38,605 nucleotides of DNA from an uncultured Clostridia bacterium (GTDB lineage Bacteria; Bacillota; Clostridia; Oscillospirales; Acutalibacteraceae), in assembly GCA_947572385.1 (NCBI GenBank), contig CANPBX010000020.1:1-38605 (forward strand). The letters run 5' to 3'. The notes under the pieces were generated by a model. That model ran no database searches. It saw nothing but the letters and a program-made list of their open reading frames with translations, and had not been told where the DNA came from. The translations under genes were made by a program, and so were the position numbers. Numbering within the stretch: position 1 is the first letter of the stretch; each line of letters starts with the position of its first letter. Shown here piece by piece: positions 24,198-32,291 of the stretch.

Positions 24198-25442
24198 ATG
24201 GATAAAAACCTGCGGCAGGACGCCGATAGGATAATCTCGGACAGCATAAAAGCCGTCCTGCCCGATGAAGCGGTGCTGCGGGCGCTGAAGGATTTTTCGC
24301 CAGGTACGGGCCGGGTGCTGCTTGCAGCCGCGGGGAAAGCCGCCTGGCAGATGGCAAAGACCGCGGTGGAGGCGCTGGGCCATGTAGACGGCGGCGTGGC
24401 AGTGACAAAATATGGACATATTATGGGAGAAATACCCAATGTGATCTGCTGGGAAGCCGGGCACCCTGTCCCTGACGGCAGCAGCTTTGCCGCCACCGAC
24501 AGGGTCCTAAGCCTGGTCCGGGGGCTTTCCAAAGAGGATAATGTGCTGTTTTTGCTCTCCGGCGGAGGGAGCGCCCTGTTTGAAAAGCCGCTGATACCAG
24601 GTGATGAGCTTCAGGATATCACCAGGCAGCTGCTGGCCTGCGGCGCGGATATCACAGAGATCAACACCATCCGCAAGCGGCTTTCGGCGGTAAAGGGCGG
24701 GCGGTTTGCCCAGGCCTGTTCACCGGCCCGGGTGTTCAGCATCGTGCTCAGCGATATTATCGGCGACCCTCTGGACATGATCGCCAGCGGCCCGGCCTGC
24801 CCGGACTCTTCTACCTGCGCCCAGGCCATGGCTATTGTTGAGAAATACTCCCTGTCACTGTCCCCCGCCGCTTTTAGCCTGCTGAGTAAGGAGACCCCCA
24901 AGGCCCTCGATAATGCCACCACAAGAATCACCGGCAGTGTAAGGGAGCTCTGCGCCGCTGCCGCCGATTCATGCCGCAGGCTGGGCTACCAGCCGGTGCT
25001 CCTGACCGACCAGCTGGACTGCGAGGCCCGGGAGGCCGGTCGCTTCCTGGCGGCAGTCCTGCGCAGTCATGCCGGTGACAGCCGCAGCCTGGCCTTTATC
25101 GCCGGCGGTGAGACTGTTGTACATCTGACCGGCAGCGGGCTCGGCGGGCGAAACCAGGAGCTGGCCCTTGCCGCCGCTTTGGGTATATCCGGTATCGACG
25201 GCGCTGCCGTGTTCTCCGTTGGCAGCGACGGCACCGACGGCCCTACAGATGCAGCCGGGGGCTATGTGGACGGCGATACCCTGGGGGAGCTCGCAGCAAA
25301 GGGGCTGGATCTGTCCGCTGTACTTAAAGCCAACGACGCTTATAACGGCCTCAAGGCGGTTGGCGGGCTGATAGTCACCGGACCCACCGGCACTAACGTA
25401 AACGATGTGTCCGTGGCCCTGCTGCGCAAAGCCCGGGAGTAG
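24198..25442 (+). CDS. Glycerate 2-kinase (MOFRL/DUF4147 family)
   Basis: A 414-residue kinase that converts D-glycerate to 2-phosphoglycerate. The N-terminal DUF4147 domain has VLLAAAGKAAWQMAKTA, EAGHPVPDGSSFAATDR and FLLSGGGSALFEKP (nucleotide loop), then TEINTIRKRLSAVKGGR and VLSDIIGDPLDMIASGP. The C-terminal MOFRL domain shows IAGGETVVHLTG, GLGGRNQELALAAA, VGSDGTDGPTDAAGG and TGPTGTNVNDV. The ATG at 24198 follows GGAGG at 24185-24189; a GTG at 24189 overlaps that site and is unlikely. It pairs with the divergent dehydrogenase as a glycerate-use unit and ends at a hairpin about 215 bp downstream. Confidence 0.95.
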   Translation: MDKNLRQDADRIISDSIKAVLPDEAVLRALKDFSPGTGRVLLAAAGKAAWQMAKTAVEALGHVDGGVAVTKYGHIMGEIPNVICWEAGHPVPDGSSFAATDRVLSLVRGLSKEDNVLFLLSGGGSALFEKPLIPGDELQDITRQLLACGADITEINTIRKRLSAVKGGRFAQACSPARVFSIVLSDIIGDPLDMIASGPACPDSSTCAQAMAIVEKYSLSLSPAAFSLLSKETPKALDNATTRITGSVRELCAAAADSCRRLGYQPVLLTDQLDCEAREAGRFLAAVLRSHAGDSRSLAFIAGGETVVHLTGSGLGGRNQELALAAALGISGIDGAAVFSVGSDGTDGPTDAAGGYVDGDTLGELAAKGLDLSAVLKANDAYNGLKAVGGLIVTGPTGTNVNDVSVALLRKARE

Positions 25443-25687
25443 GCAAAACAGATGGATAACAATGCCATGAAGGCAATTACTGTCATCCCTCCCGGGAGGC
25501 AAATATTCAATGTTTACGCCATATTGATAATTGGAAACGATTTGACTGGAGGCTTGCTTCATAGGACTATGCCAAATATCGCGATATTTATCCCACTGAG
25601 TTCTGTCAAAAACCTGTTGGTTTATGTGTTAAAGGCCAATCTCTTTTGGATCTGAGGTGCAGCTTGCCGACTGCACCCCGATTTTTT
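25443..25687 (+). terminator. 3' region and terminator after glycerate 2-kinase
   Basis: The first 210 bases hold no convincing gene, only a 12-bp palindrome CCTCCCGGGAGG at 25488-25499. At 25656-25662 and 25671-25677 GGTGCAG/CTGCACC forms a 7-bp stem followed by CCGATTTTTT, a reasonable rho-independent terminator on the plus strand. Confidence 0.65.
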
Positions 25688-25731
25688 ACGCCTTTGTTAT
25701 GAAGCCGTCCCTATGTGTAAACTTTGTTTTT

Positions 25732-26637
25732 TCAACCGGCCGGACCTCCCTGCTCAGCCGCCATGCCGCCGGAAAAGCCCAGCTCAATCAGCAGCTCTCC
25801 GTCCTCTATCCGAGCGGAAGCTTTTCCGTCCATTTGCTCCATCAGCTCCCGGACAATAGCCAGCCCTAACCCAGCTCCTCCGCTGTTTCTCGCCGGGCTT
25901 CCCTGGTACAGCCGGTCAAAAATGCGGCTCGGGTCTGGCTCTGGCCCATCCCCTATGAGGTTGGCAAAGCCGATGCCACTTTCTGTGACGGATATGGCGA
26001 GGTCTCCGCCCCCATGCCGGATCGCGTTGGCGATCAAATTCCTGTAGACCCTTCCAAGCGCCTCTTTGTCCGCATAAAAGGCAATATCCTCACGGTCAAA
26101 CCGCAGCCTCGGTTCGATCCCAGCCGTCTCCAGCTGGAGATAAAACTCAGCCAGCGCGTCGTACAGCGGCGGGAGCACCGCTGTCATTTTACATTTCAAG
26201 GGCAGGGAGCCGCTTTGCAGGCGGGTATAGAGGAACAGCTCGTCCAATAGTCCGTCCAGCTCCACTAAACGCCTTCCAATGATCTCCAGGTACTCCTCTC
26301 CCTGCTCCGGCTCCTCCTCCAGCAGCTGCAAATACCCCATTGCCCCTGCCAACGGCGTGCGGATATCGTGGGAGATACAGGCCATTGTGTACCTGAGCTC
26401 CCTCTCCCTGCTGATGGTCTCCTGCCGGAGCTGCCTGCCTTTTTCCAGCCGCCTGTTCACCGCCCTGCACAGCCTCCGGACAGGCTCGCCGCCGGTTTCT
26501 ACCGTCAGGGCCAAGTTGCTCTCTGCCGGAGTCTCCTCCAATATCCGGGCCATTTCCAGCATTTGCTTTCGGTATGCGTGCAGCCTGAAAAGCGCCAGGG
26601 CCAGCGCAAAAACAGCAAGGATCAAAACCGCCAGCAT
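25732..26637 (-). CDS. Sensor histidine kinase (small, one membrane segment)
   Basis: A 301-residue kinase with one N-terminal transmembrane helix (residues 1-18), a HAMP-like or coiled linker, and the kinase core. The phosphoacceptor is H90 in ISHDIRTPLAG; the N box reads NLIANAIRHGGG, a degenerate G1 region follows (GIGFANLIGDGPEP), and the G2 box is SGGAGLGLAIVREL. The ATG at 26637 follows GGGAGGG. It is the last gene of the RR-ATPase-permease-HK unit. With almost no extracellular part, it probably senses through the ABC transporter or the membrane, as in BceS-type and lantibiotic-immunity kinases (family knowledge). Confidence 0.92.
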   Translation of the reverse strand: MLAVLILAVFALALALFRLHAYRKQMLEMARILEETPAESNLALTVETGGEPVRRLCRAVNRRLEKGRQLRQETISRERELRYTMACISHDIRTPLAGAMGYLQLLEEEPEQGEEYLEIIGRRLVELDGLLDELFLYTRLQSGSLPLKCKMTAVLPPLYDALAEFYLQLETAGIEPRLRFDREDIAFYADKEALGRVYRNLIANAIRHGGGDLAISVTESGIGFANLIGDGPEPDPSRIFDRLYQGSPARNSGGAGLGLAIVRELMEQMDGKASARIEDGELLIELGFSGGMAAEQGGPAG

Positions 26638-26651
26638 GGAGAGCCCTCCCT

Positions 26652-27452
26652 TCAGATATCCCGGTTACTCGTCAGCAACAGGCTTGTAGCAATGTAAAGC
26701 ACGCTCCACACAGCCACGCCAGCCAGGATAGTCCAAACCTGCACCATCCCCGGCGCACAGCTGACGCTCACTAAGGAGCTGATGAAATACTTATCTATGC
26801 GGGGCCAGCCCAATTTCCCGGTGATCGTTCGGAGTATCAGCGCGGGGAATCCTGCGCCGCAGAATAACGACATAAATATCCCTAAGGACGCACTGCACGT
26901 TACCGCCACCATAGTAAAGGCCATCAGCGAAAACGCCCAGGTGGGCAGCCAGACCCAGAAGGTATAGCCGGCTATATCTCCTATATTGCTGGCAGTCGGG
27001 TGCAGCCCAAAGAACGGCGGCAGCACCAGGGAGAAAAGCACGGACACCACCGTTACTATGCCGCTGTACACCCCGCCAATGAGCACCTTTGAGGCTATAT
27101 ACTCCCAGCGCCTGGGCCTTGCAAAGCAGATATTTTTAATGTACCCTCCCGCAAAATCTCCGCCGGCAAAGAAGGTCATTCCCATGCCCGTCAATATGAG
27201 CAGGCAGCCGTTGGCCAGGCACTCATGGACAAAGGCAAGCTGGCTCATTCCGTCGATATAGTCCCTCATCTGGTAGTCAGCGCCATCCACCTCCGCACCG
27301 CTCTCCTCCATTGCCTTTAAAACCTCCGGAGATGACATTATAGACAGCATGAAGCACATAAACAGGACCATGGCCACGGCTACTGCCAGCATGATATAAA
27401 AGGTACGGCTTTTAAGCAGCCTGCGGCTGTCCATTCTAAATATGTTAAACAT
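26652..27452 (-). CDS. ABC transporter permease (ABC-2 type)
   Basis: A 266-residue membrane protein with about six helices: residues 15-40 (FYIMLAVAVAMVLFMCFML), a long extracellular loop with PEVLKAMEESGAEV, then helices to the end. It resembles bacitracin/lantibiotic-type and ABC-2 permeases, not the large BceB. The start at 27452 overlaps the ATPase gene's end by 8 bp and has GGAGGGG upstream; the frame extends 30 codons into the ATPase gene. It forms a transporter with the preceding ATPase and is probably involved in peptide-antibiotic resistance or self-immunity (inference). Confidence 0.88.
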   Translation of the reverse strand: MFNIFRMDSRRLLKSRTFYIMLAVAVAMVLFMCFMLSIMSSPEVLKAMEESGAEVDGADYQMRDYIDGMSQLAFVHECLANGCLLILTGMGMTFFAGGDFAGGYIKNICFARPRRWEYIASKVLIGGVYSGIVTVVSVLFSLVLPPFFGLHPTASNIGDIAGYTFWVWLPTWAFSLMAFTMVAVTCSASLGIFMSLFCGAGFPALILRTITGKLGWPRIDKYFISSLVSVSCAPGMVQVWTILAGVAVWSVLYIATSLLLTSNRDI

Positions 27453-28356
27453 GGCTTTCCCCTCCCATTTTCTCCAAAAAATAACCCTCAAGGTCCTGCC
27501 GGTGCGTGCCCATTTCCTCCAGGGCGATACCTGCATTCGCAAGGGACTGGCCCACGGCCTTTGCGTCCACTCCGTCGTATATGCGCAGCTCCCCCTCGGG
27601 CCGCATTTCCCAGTGCTTTAGGTCAAGCTCCCGCTCCAGGACAGCGGCGGCCTTTTTGGGCTGGTCCGTGTGCAAGTACAGGTAGTCGGTGCATTTCTGC
27701 TCCAGCTCCCGGGCTCCCATCTGCTCTATCATCCTGCCCTGCCGTATAATGCCGTACTGGTTGGCTATCTTGCTGAGCTCCTCCAATATATGAGAGCTGA
27801 GCAGGATCGTCAGGCCGCGCTCCCGGTTAAGCCGCTGAAGCATCTCCCGCATCTCCCGGATCCCCTCCGGGTCCAGGCCGTTGATGGGCTCATCCAGCAG
27901 CAGCAGGTCCGGGCTGCCCAGCAGCGCAATGCCAACGCCCAGCCGCTGCTTCATACCCATGGAATACTGTTTCACCGGCTTTCTCTCACCTGGGGCAAGG
28001 CCCACTGTTTTCAGCGTTTCATCCACCTTCGCCTTGGGGTCGGCCACCCCCAGAAGGTCGGCGTAAAGGCGCAGGTTCTCCCGCCCGCTCAGGTCCTTGT
28101 ACAGCCCCGGCTGCTCAATCAGCATACCTATCCGCCGGTGGGCTACCGTGTCCCTGAGTGGCCTGCCGAAAATGGTTATCTCCCCTTCTGTGGGGCTTGC
28201 CAATCCGCATAACAGTTTAAGCGTGGTGGACTTCCCGGCCCCGTTCTGGCCGATAAAGCCGTAGATGTCCCCCTGCTCTACCTTCAGCTCCAGGTGGTCC
28301 ACGGCCCATTTGTCCTTATAGCGCTTGGACAGGCCCATTGTCTTTATGACTGCCAT
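27445..28356 (-). CDS. ABC transporter ATP-binding protein (BcrA-like)
   Basis: A 303-residue ATPase. Walker A is GFIGQNGAGKSTTLKLL, the Q-loop lies near LIEQPGLYKD, the signature is YSMGMKQRLGVG, Walker B is LLLLDEPINGLDPEG, and the H-loop is ILLSSHILEE. A C-terminal extension of about 90 residues ends QDLEGYFLEKMGG, as in BcrA-type drug exporters. The start at 28356 follows AAAGGAGG; an 11-codon extension upstream overlaps the promoter. It partners the permease encoded next. A separate promoter with a tandem operator lies just upstream (28390-28444). Confidence 0.93.
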   Translation of the reverse strand: MAVIKTMGLSKRYKDKWAVDHLELKVEQGDIYGFIGQNGAGKSTTLKLLCGLASPTEGEITIFGRPLRDTVAHRRIGMLIEQPGLYKDLSGRENLRLYADLLGVADPKAKVDETLKTVGLAPGERKPVKQYSMGMKQRLGVGIALLGSPDLLLLDEPINGLDPEGIREMREMLQRLNRERGLTILLSSHILEELSKIANQYGIIRQGRMIEQMGARELEQKCTDYLYLHTDQPKKAAAVLERELDLKHWEMRPEGELRIYDGVDAKAVGQSLANAGIALEEMGTHRQDLEGYFLEKMGGESHV

Positions 28357-28389
28357 TCCAATGTCCTCCTTTGTTTGGTTTACAGGCAT

Positions 28390-28444
28390 AGTATAGCAGG
28401 CAAGTGTCCAAACTTCGCAAAGAAAGGGTAAAGAAAGTATAAAG
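28390..28444 (-). promoter_or_regulatory. Promoter with three 11-bp tandem repeats (response-regulator operator)
   Basis: On the minus strand CTTTATACTTT (28444-28434), CTTTACCCTTT (28433-28423) and CTTTGCGAAGT (28422-28412) are perfectly head-to-tail at 11-bp period; the first two match at 9 of 11. TATACT (28395-28390) sits where a -10 box should be, and the -35 window (GCGAAG) is poor. OmpR/PhoB-family activators typically bind such 11-bp direct repeats and replace the -35 box. Confidence 0.6.
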
Positions 28445-28445
28445 T

Positions 28446-29114
28446 TCAGCTTAGCTTAAAGCCGATTCCCCATACGGTCTGTATATAGCCGTCCGTGCCG
28501 CTGGGACGGAGCTTTGCGCGGATATTGCTGATGTGCACGTTAATAGTCTTGTCTTCAATAGCGCATTCTTCCTGCCAGACCGCTTCATAAATATGCTGCT
28601 TTGTGAAAACCTTCTTGGGATGGCGCACCATCAGCTCCACAATCTTAAATTCATGGGCCGTCAGCTCCACAGGCTCCCCAGCTGCCATAAGGACCATTCC
28701 GCCAATATTCAGCCGCCACTCCCTAAAGCACAGCTCCTCTTCCTCAGGAACCGCGCTGGCGTGGCGCAGCTGGACCTGTATCCTTGCCCAAAGCTCCTCA
28801 AGCTGATAGGGCTTTGTCATGTAGTCGTCCGCTCCAAGCCCCAGCAGCTCCACCTTATCAGACAGCTCCGAGCGTGCCGACAGCACTATCACCGGCACCC
28901 GGCTCTCCCTGCGCACCTCGTAAATAAGATCGCTGCCGGAAATTCCAGGCAGCATCAGGTCCACCAGCAGCAGGTCCCAGCTGGAGCTTTTCCAGAGCAT
29001 ACGGCCCTCGGTGCCGGAAAATGCCTGGGCACACTGGCACCCGTGCCGCCGCAGGTATTTGGAGGTGGAATTGTTGATGTCGGTGTCGTCTTCGATAATT
29101 AGGATATTGGGCAT
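28446..29114 (-). CDS. OmpR/PhoB-family response regulator
   Basis: A 222-residue regulator. The receiver domain has the acidic pair IEDD (9-10), the phosphoacceptor D52 in LLVDLMLPG, then VLSARSE (Thr/Ser position) and DDYMTKPYQLEEL with the conserved lysine. The C-terminal winged-helix DNA-binding domain shows LTAHEFKIVELMVRHPKKVFTKQHIYEAVW and TINVHISNIRAKL. The start at 29114 follows AAGGAGAG; the frame extends 18 codons upstream over the leader. It begins the ABC/kinase unit and probably activates the promoter at 28390-28444 directly downstream of its stop codon (inference). Confidence 0.95.
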   Translation of the reverse strand: MPNILIIEDDTDINNSTSKYLRRHGCQCAQAFSGTEGRMLWKSSSWDLLLVDLMLPGISGSDLIYEVRRESRVPVIVLSARSELSDKVELLGLGADDYMTKPYQLEELWARIQVQLRHASAVPEEEELCFREWRLNIGGMVLMAAGEPVELTAHEFKIVELMVRHPKKVFTKQHIYEAVWQEECAIEDKTINVHISNIRAKLRPSGTDGYIQTVWGIGFKLS

Positions 29115-29155
29115 GGGACGCTCTCCTTGTTTTTGTGTGAATACTTTGAATAATA

Positions 29156-29184
29156 AGTATAGCACCAAATTTTTTGGCAGTCAA
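29156..29184 (-). promoter_or_regulatory. Promoter of the response regulator gene
   Basis: Minus strand TTGACT (29184-29179), 17 bp, TATACT (29161-29156). The bases TTGACTGC recur at 29213-29206, 29 bp further upstream, and might be part of an operator. Confidence 0.7.
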
Positions 29185-29211
29185 TTGGGGGGTAGGGATT
29201 TGAGTGCAGTC

Positions 29212-29239
29212 AAAAACCCCCGGCATCGCCGGGGGTTTT
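29212..29239. terminator. Bidirectional terminator after the alpha/beta hydrolase
   Basis: CCCCCGGC (29217-29224), loop ATC, GCCGGGGG (29228-29235), flanked by AAAA and TTTT. It lies 15 bp after the hydrolase stop codon on the minus strand. Confidence 0.85.
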
Positions 29240-29254
29240 GCTCATATACCCTTT

Positions 29255-30088
29255 TTAACGCACAAGGAGCCACTTGTCAAAGAAATCTCTGACTATCCTG
29301 TAGGGCTCGTCTCCCTGGAAGAACCCGTGCCCCTGGCCGTGTATCAGGTGTAACTCGGCGGGGCTGCCCAGCTCCTGGAGCTTCTGATAGATTATCCTGC
29401 TCTGGTCCACCGGCACCAGCGGGTCCTCGTCACCGTGCATAATGAGGAACGGGGGCATATCCCTGTGGAAGTAGTTTATGGGGCTGGCCCACTCCAGCTT
29501 CTCTATAAGCTTCTCCTTAGGCGGGTTGCCCAACAGCGCTGCCGCCACCGAGTTCTCCTCGTGGGCCATATGGGTCATGCTGGCGGGGGAATACCAGGTG
29601 CACACGGCGTTTACTGCGCTTGAGAACTCCTGCCAGCCGCCGCTGCCCTCGAACTCCTCTATCCCCTCTGTGCTCCCCAGCAGGTTTACCAGATGTCCCC
29701 CTGCCGACTCACCCCAAACGCCGATTCGCTTGGAGTCCAGGCCCCACTCCACGCTATGGGCGCGCAAAAAGCGGATGGCGCATTTACAGTCCTGTATCTG
29801 GGCCGGGAAGGGGGCCTCGTCCGAGAGGCGGTAGTCTATGCAGGTGACAAAGTAGCCCTTGCCCGCCAGCTTCAAAAGCTCTGTCTCCGGGCGGTAGTTG
29901 CGGTCCAGCTCATGGTCGCTCCAGGCGCCGCCGTGTATCCAGACTATCACCGGGGCCGGGTCGCGTTTCTTCTCCGGGCACCAGATAACATCCATCTTCA
30001 GCGCGAAGCCTCCGGCATTGCCAAAGACCAGGTTTTTCTTTAGTGAAGCCCCATAGCTCAGGTATTCCTCGATAAATTGTTCCTTCAT
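29255..30088 (-). CDS. Alpha/beta hydrolase (esterase-like)
   Basis: A 277-residue cytosolic hydrolase of the acetyl-esterase/HSL-like group. The oxyanion motif is VIVWIHGGAW, the nucleophile elbow is GVWGESAGGH with S128, the acid is within MHGDEDPLVP, and the base is the histidine in HGQGHGFF. The start at 30088 follows AAGGAGAG. It lies 30 bp after the truncated solute-binding protein gene, so it was probably cotranscribed with that ABC system and may remove acyl groups from an imported glycan (inference). Its original promoter seems to have been lost with the deletion to its right; an internal or fortuitous promoter would now be needed. Confidence 0.92.
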   Translation of the reverse strand: MKEQFIEEYLSYGASLKKNLVFGNAGGFALKMDVIWCPEKKRDPAPVIVWIHGGAWSDHELDRNYRPETELLKLAGKGYFVTCIDYRLSDEAPFPAQIQDCKCAIRFLRAHSVEWGLDSKRIGVWGESAGGHLVNLLGSTEGIEEFEGSGGWQEFSSAVNAVCTWYSPASMTHMAHEENSVAAALLGNPPKEKLIEKLEWASPINYFHRDMPPFLIMHGDEDPLVPVDQSRIIYQKLQELGSPAELHLIHGQGHGFFQGDEPYRIVRDFFDKWLLVR

Positions 30089-30118
30089 TTCAAATCTCTC
30101 CTTTTCTGTCCGGGAGCC

Positions 30119-30272
30119 TTAGGAGTTGGCGTACTCCTTTGCCTGGGCCTGATATGCCGCCAGTACGTCGTCATAACCCGCGGCCTTCATCTTGTCCACG
30201 AACTCCTGCAGGCCTGTCTCCGGGTCCACAAAGCCGAACTCCAGGGGCAGTCCGTACTGGCTCACCACCCTG
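30119..30272 (-). pseudogene. 3' remnant of a solute-binding protein gene (DUF3502-like C-terminus)
   Basis: Only about the last 50 codons remain. The tail reads SQYGLPLEFGFVDPETG then LQEFVDKMKAAGYDDVLAAY, close to the conserved C-terminus (DUF3502) of Firmicutes extracellular solute-binding proteins. Upstream of about 30270 the frame stays open to 30448 but becomes antisense of the kinase gene and is not protein-like. No signal peptide, start codon or ribosome site is present. The rest of the gene was removed by the deletion that joins this point to the kinase fragment. The alpha/beta hydrolase follows on the same strand. Confidence 0.75.
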
Positions 30273-30284
30273 TTTTTCCTATCG

Positions 30285-31481
30285 GAGATAAAGCGAGAGG
30301 GGCTGCTGCAGAGCATTGCGCAGGATCCCGGGAACCAGCTTTGGACTGTTTTCGCCAATGAGCGGCGCATTATGGGCAGCGGCGAGACCCTGTCAATGCT
30401 GCAGCCGCTGTTCAACCCTGAGGATATGTCTGAGGCCATTGGTTTCATCCGAGTGGATTATCTGCAGAATGACCTGAAAAAGCAGATAGAAACCTTCCTG
30501 CCCACCGCCCGCTCCACTGGGTTTTTAGTGGACCGCTCCGGCGGCATTCTTAGCTGCGAGGGCCCCTATGATAAAGACGGCGGCCTTCCTGTCTCCTTTG
30601 ACGGGCTGATGGATGGCAGAGAGCCTGGTGAACCATTTTATACATGCCTGGACGCCCTTGGGGAGAAGACGCTTGTATGCGTCAACCCTGTGCCTGCCAG
30701 CGGCATGTACATTATATTCCTCACTCCCTTTTGTGAGATCGAGCGGTCTGATTCCCTGCTCCTGGTGCTGGCAGGCGTGCTTATGGTGCTTGAAGCCCTT
30801 ATCACGCTGTGCTTTGGCGGGTTCCTCTGTATATCCCTGGCCCGCTCCAGCGATCTGCAGCTGCGCCTGCTCTACTCCCAGCTCAACCCTCATTTTCTTT
30901 ATAACACCCTGGACATCATCAACTGGCAGGCTATCAGCCTGGACGCGCCGGAGATATACCAGCCCCTTCAGGCGCTCTCCAGGCTCTACAAGCTCACGCC
31001 GAATAAGGGCAGCGCCTATATATCGGTAAAGGATGAGCTGGACCATATACGCCTGTATGTCCAGCTTCAAAACCTGCGCTTTCAGAACGGCATCAGGCTG
31101 CAGACGGACTACTCCCCGGAGGTATTAAATCTGCGCATACTGAATATGCTTCTTCAGCCCATAGTTGAAAACGCGGTGGTACACGGCATACTGGAGCGCC
31201 CGGAGCAGTCCGGGAATATAACCATAACCGCGCGCCTTAACAAAAACGACCTGGTGTTCTGCGTGGAGGACGACGGCGTGGGCATCCCCCCTCAGCTTAT
31301 GAGCAAAATACAGGACACCCCCTATCAGAGCGAGGGCTACGGAATGCAGAATATCCGTGAGCGCATACGAATCGCCTATGGCCGGGGATATGGGATATCT
31401 ATACAGAGCCTGCCGGGTATGGGGACAAGGGTGGTGCTGACGCTCCCCGCGGAGCATGGGTTTTCCGAGTCAGGGGAGTAA
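30285..31481 (+). pseudogene. YesM-type sensor histidine kinase, 5'-truncated
   Basis: About 400 codons of a membrane histidine kinase that controls sugar uptake genes. Recognisable sequence starts near REGLLQSIAQDPGNQLW and runs through the end of the extracellular sensor (LSMLQPLFNPEDMSEAIGF), a transmembrane helix (LLLVLAGVLMVLEALI), the phosphoacceptor motif LNPHFLYNTLD, the N box ENAVVHG and the G boxes DDGVGIP and YGMQNIRERI. The first transmembrane helix and most of the sensor are missing. The frame opens at 30192 inside antisense sequence of the solute-binding remnant, with no ribosome site. No YesN-type response regulator is nearby. It is probably inactive, though a shorter product from an internal ATG cannot be excluded. 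Confidence 0.75.
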
Positions 31482-31519
31482 TACGCCCGGCAAAACGTTT
31501 TTCCGCGCTGGAAACACAC

Positions 31520-31548
31520 TTGCAAAATCCTAGAAACTTCTCTATAAT
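31520..31548 (+). promoter_or_regulatory. Promoter of the TetR regulator gene
   Basis: TTGCAA (31520-31525), 17 bp, TATAAT (31543-31548), about 30 bp before the start codon. Confidence 0.75.
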
Positions 31549-31578
31549 ATACTTAAACGTGAAAGGATGGGGTGTGTA

Positions 31579-32139
31579 ATGCGTCAGAGCACTAAGGAGG
31601 CCATTGCCGAGGCATTTGAGGGCCTTCTGGAAAAGCGGAGTATCGACAAGGTGACCGTTAAGGATATTGTTACTGAGTGCGGCATAAACCGTCAGACCTT
31701 TTACTACCACTTTCGGGATATCTATGATCTGATGGAATGGTCGCTGACGAACGCCATTGAGAAATATGCCGGGCAGCATTTGGCCGCAGAACAGGATTGG
31801 CGGGAACAGATAAAGCTGCTGTTCCACTTTTTCTACCTGCACCGCAAAATCGTCCTGCATGGCTATGACGCCACAAACAGGATGCAGTATGAGCGGGTCG
31901 CCGTCAAATGGGTGTCAGAAATGGTTGGCAACCGGATAGAGGCCTATCCACAGGCGGCGGACGTCTCAGAGGAGAAAAAGGAGTTTATCTCTACGGTCTA
32001 TGCCCGCGGCTGCATAGGATTCCTGCTGGAGTGGGTGGAGGAAGGGATGCCCGACGAGCGCTACGTCCGGCTTGATGACTATTTCATTATGATAGACGGC
32101 AGTATCGGGCATGTTCTGGATAAGTTTGTAAAATCATGA
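31579..32139 (+). CDS. TetR/AcrR-family regulator
   Basis: A 186-residue regulator. The N-terminal helix-turn-helix is clear (STKEAIAEAFEGLLEKRSID, VTVKDIVTECGINRQTFYYHF, then RDIYDLMEWS). The C-terminal part resembles the TetR_C_8/DhaS group (IKLLFHFFYLHRKIVLHGYD, ARGCIGFLLEWVEEGMP). The ATG at 31579 follows AAAGGATGGGG and gives the conserved start; an ATG at 31567 lies inside that site. It stands just upstream of the radical SAM-MMPL-heptad-repeat genes, each with its own promoter, and is a likely repressor of that cassette (inference). Confidence 0.94.
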   Translation: MRQSTKEAIAEAFEGLLEKRSIDKVTVKDIVTECGINRQTFYYHFRDIYDLMEWSLTNAIEKYAGQHLAAEQDWREQIKLLFHFFYLHRKIVLHGYDATNRMQYERVAVKWVSEMVGNRIEAYPQAADVSEEKKEFISTVYARGCIGFLLEWVEEGMPDERYVRLDDYFIMIDGSIGHVLDKFVKS

Positions 32140-32174
32140 TTTAGCCTATTTTCTATTTTGCAGTATTTTCTTAC

Positions 32175-32217
32175 AAAAATGCTCCTCTGTCTATTTTTGC
32201 GACAGAGGGGCATTTTT
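32175..32217 (+). terminator. Terminator after the TetR gene
   Basis: AAAATGCTCCTCTGTC and GACAGAGGGGCATTTT form a long stem with one G-T pair and a nine-base loop (32192-32200), ending in TTTTT. Confidence 0.85.
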
Positions 32218-32222
32218 GTCGG

Positions 32223-32251
32223 TTGTTATCTGCTGCATAAGCCCTTATAAT
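32223..32251 (+). promoter_or_regulatory. Promoter of the radical SAM-MMPL-heptad-repeat operon
   Basis: TTGTTA (32223-32228), 17 bp, TATAAT (32246-32251), 40 bp before the GTG start. An operator for the neighbouring TetR protein would be expected here, but I see no clean palindrome. Confidence 0.7.
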
Positions 32252-32291
32252 CGTATCCATAAAACACACTGCAATATCAGGAGGTAATACT

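Noticed and set aside
25452-25655. Small 67-codon plus-strand frame after glycerate 2-kinase
   Set aside because: No good ribosome site and no recognisable pattern; it lies between the kinase and its terminator.
32140-32291. A RiPP precursor peptide for the radical SAM enzyme
   Set aside because: The gap holds only a terminator, a promoter and the ribosome site; the gap to the MMPL gene is too short for one.
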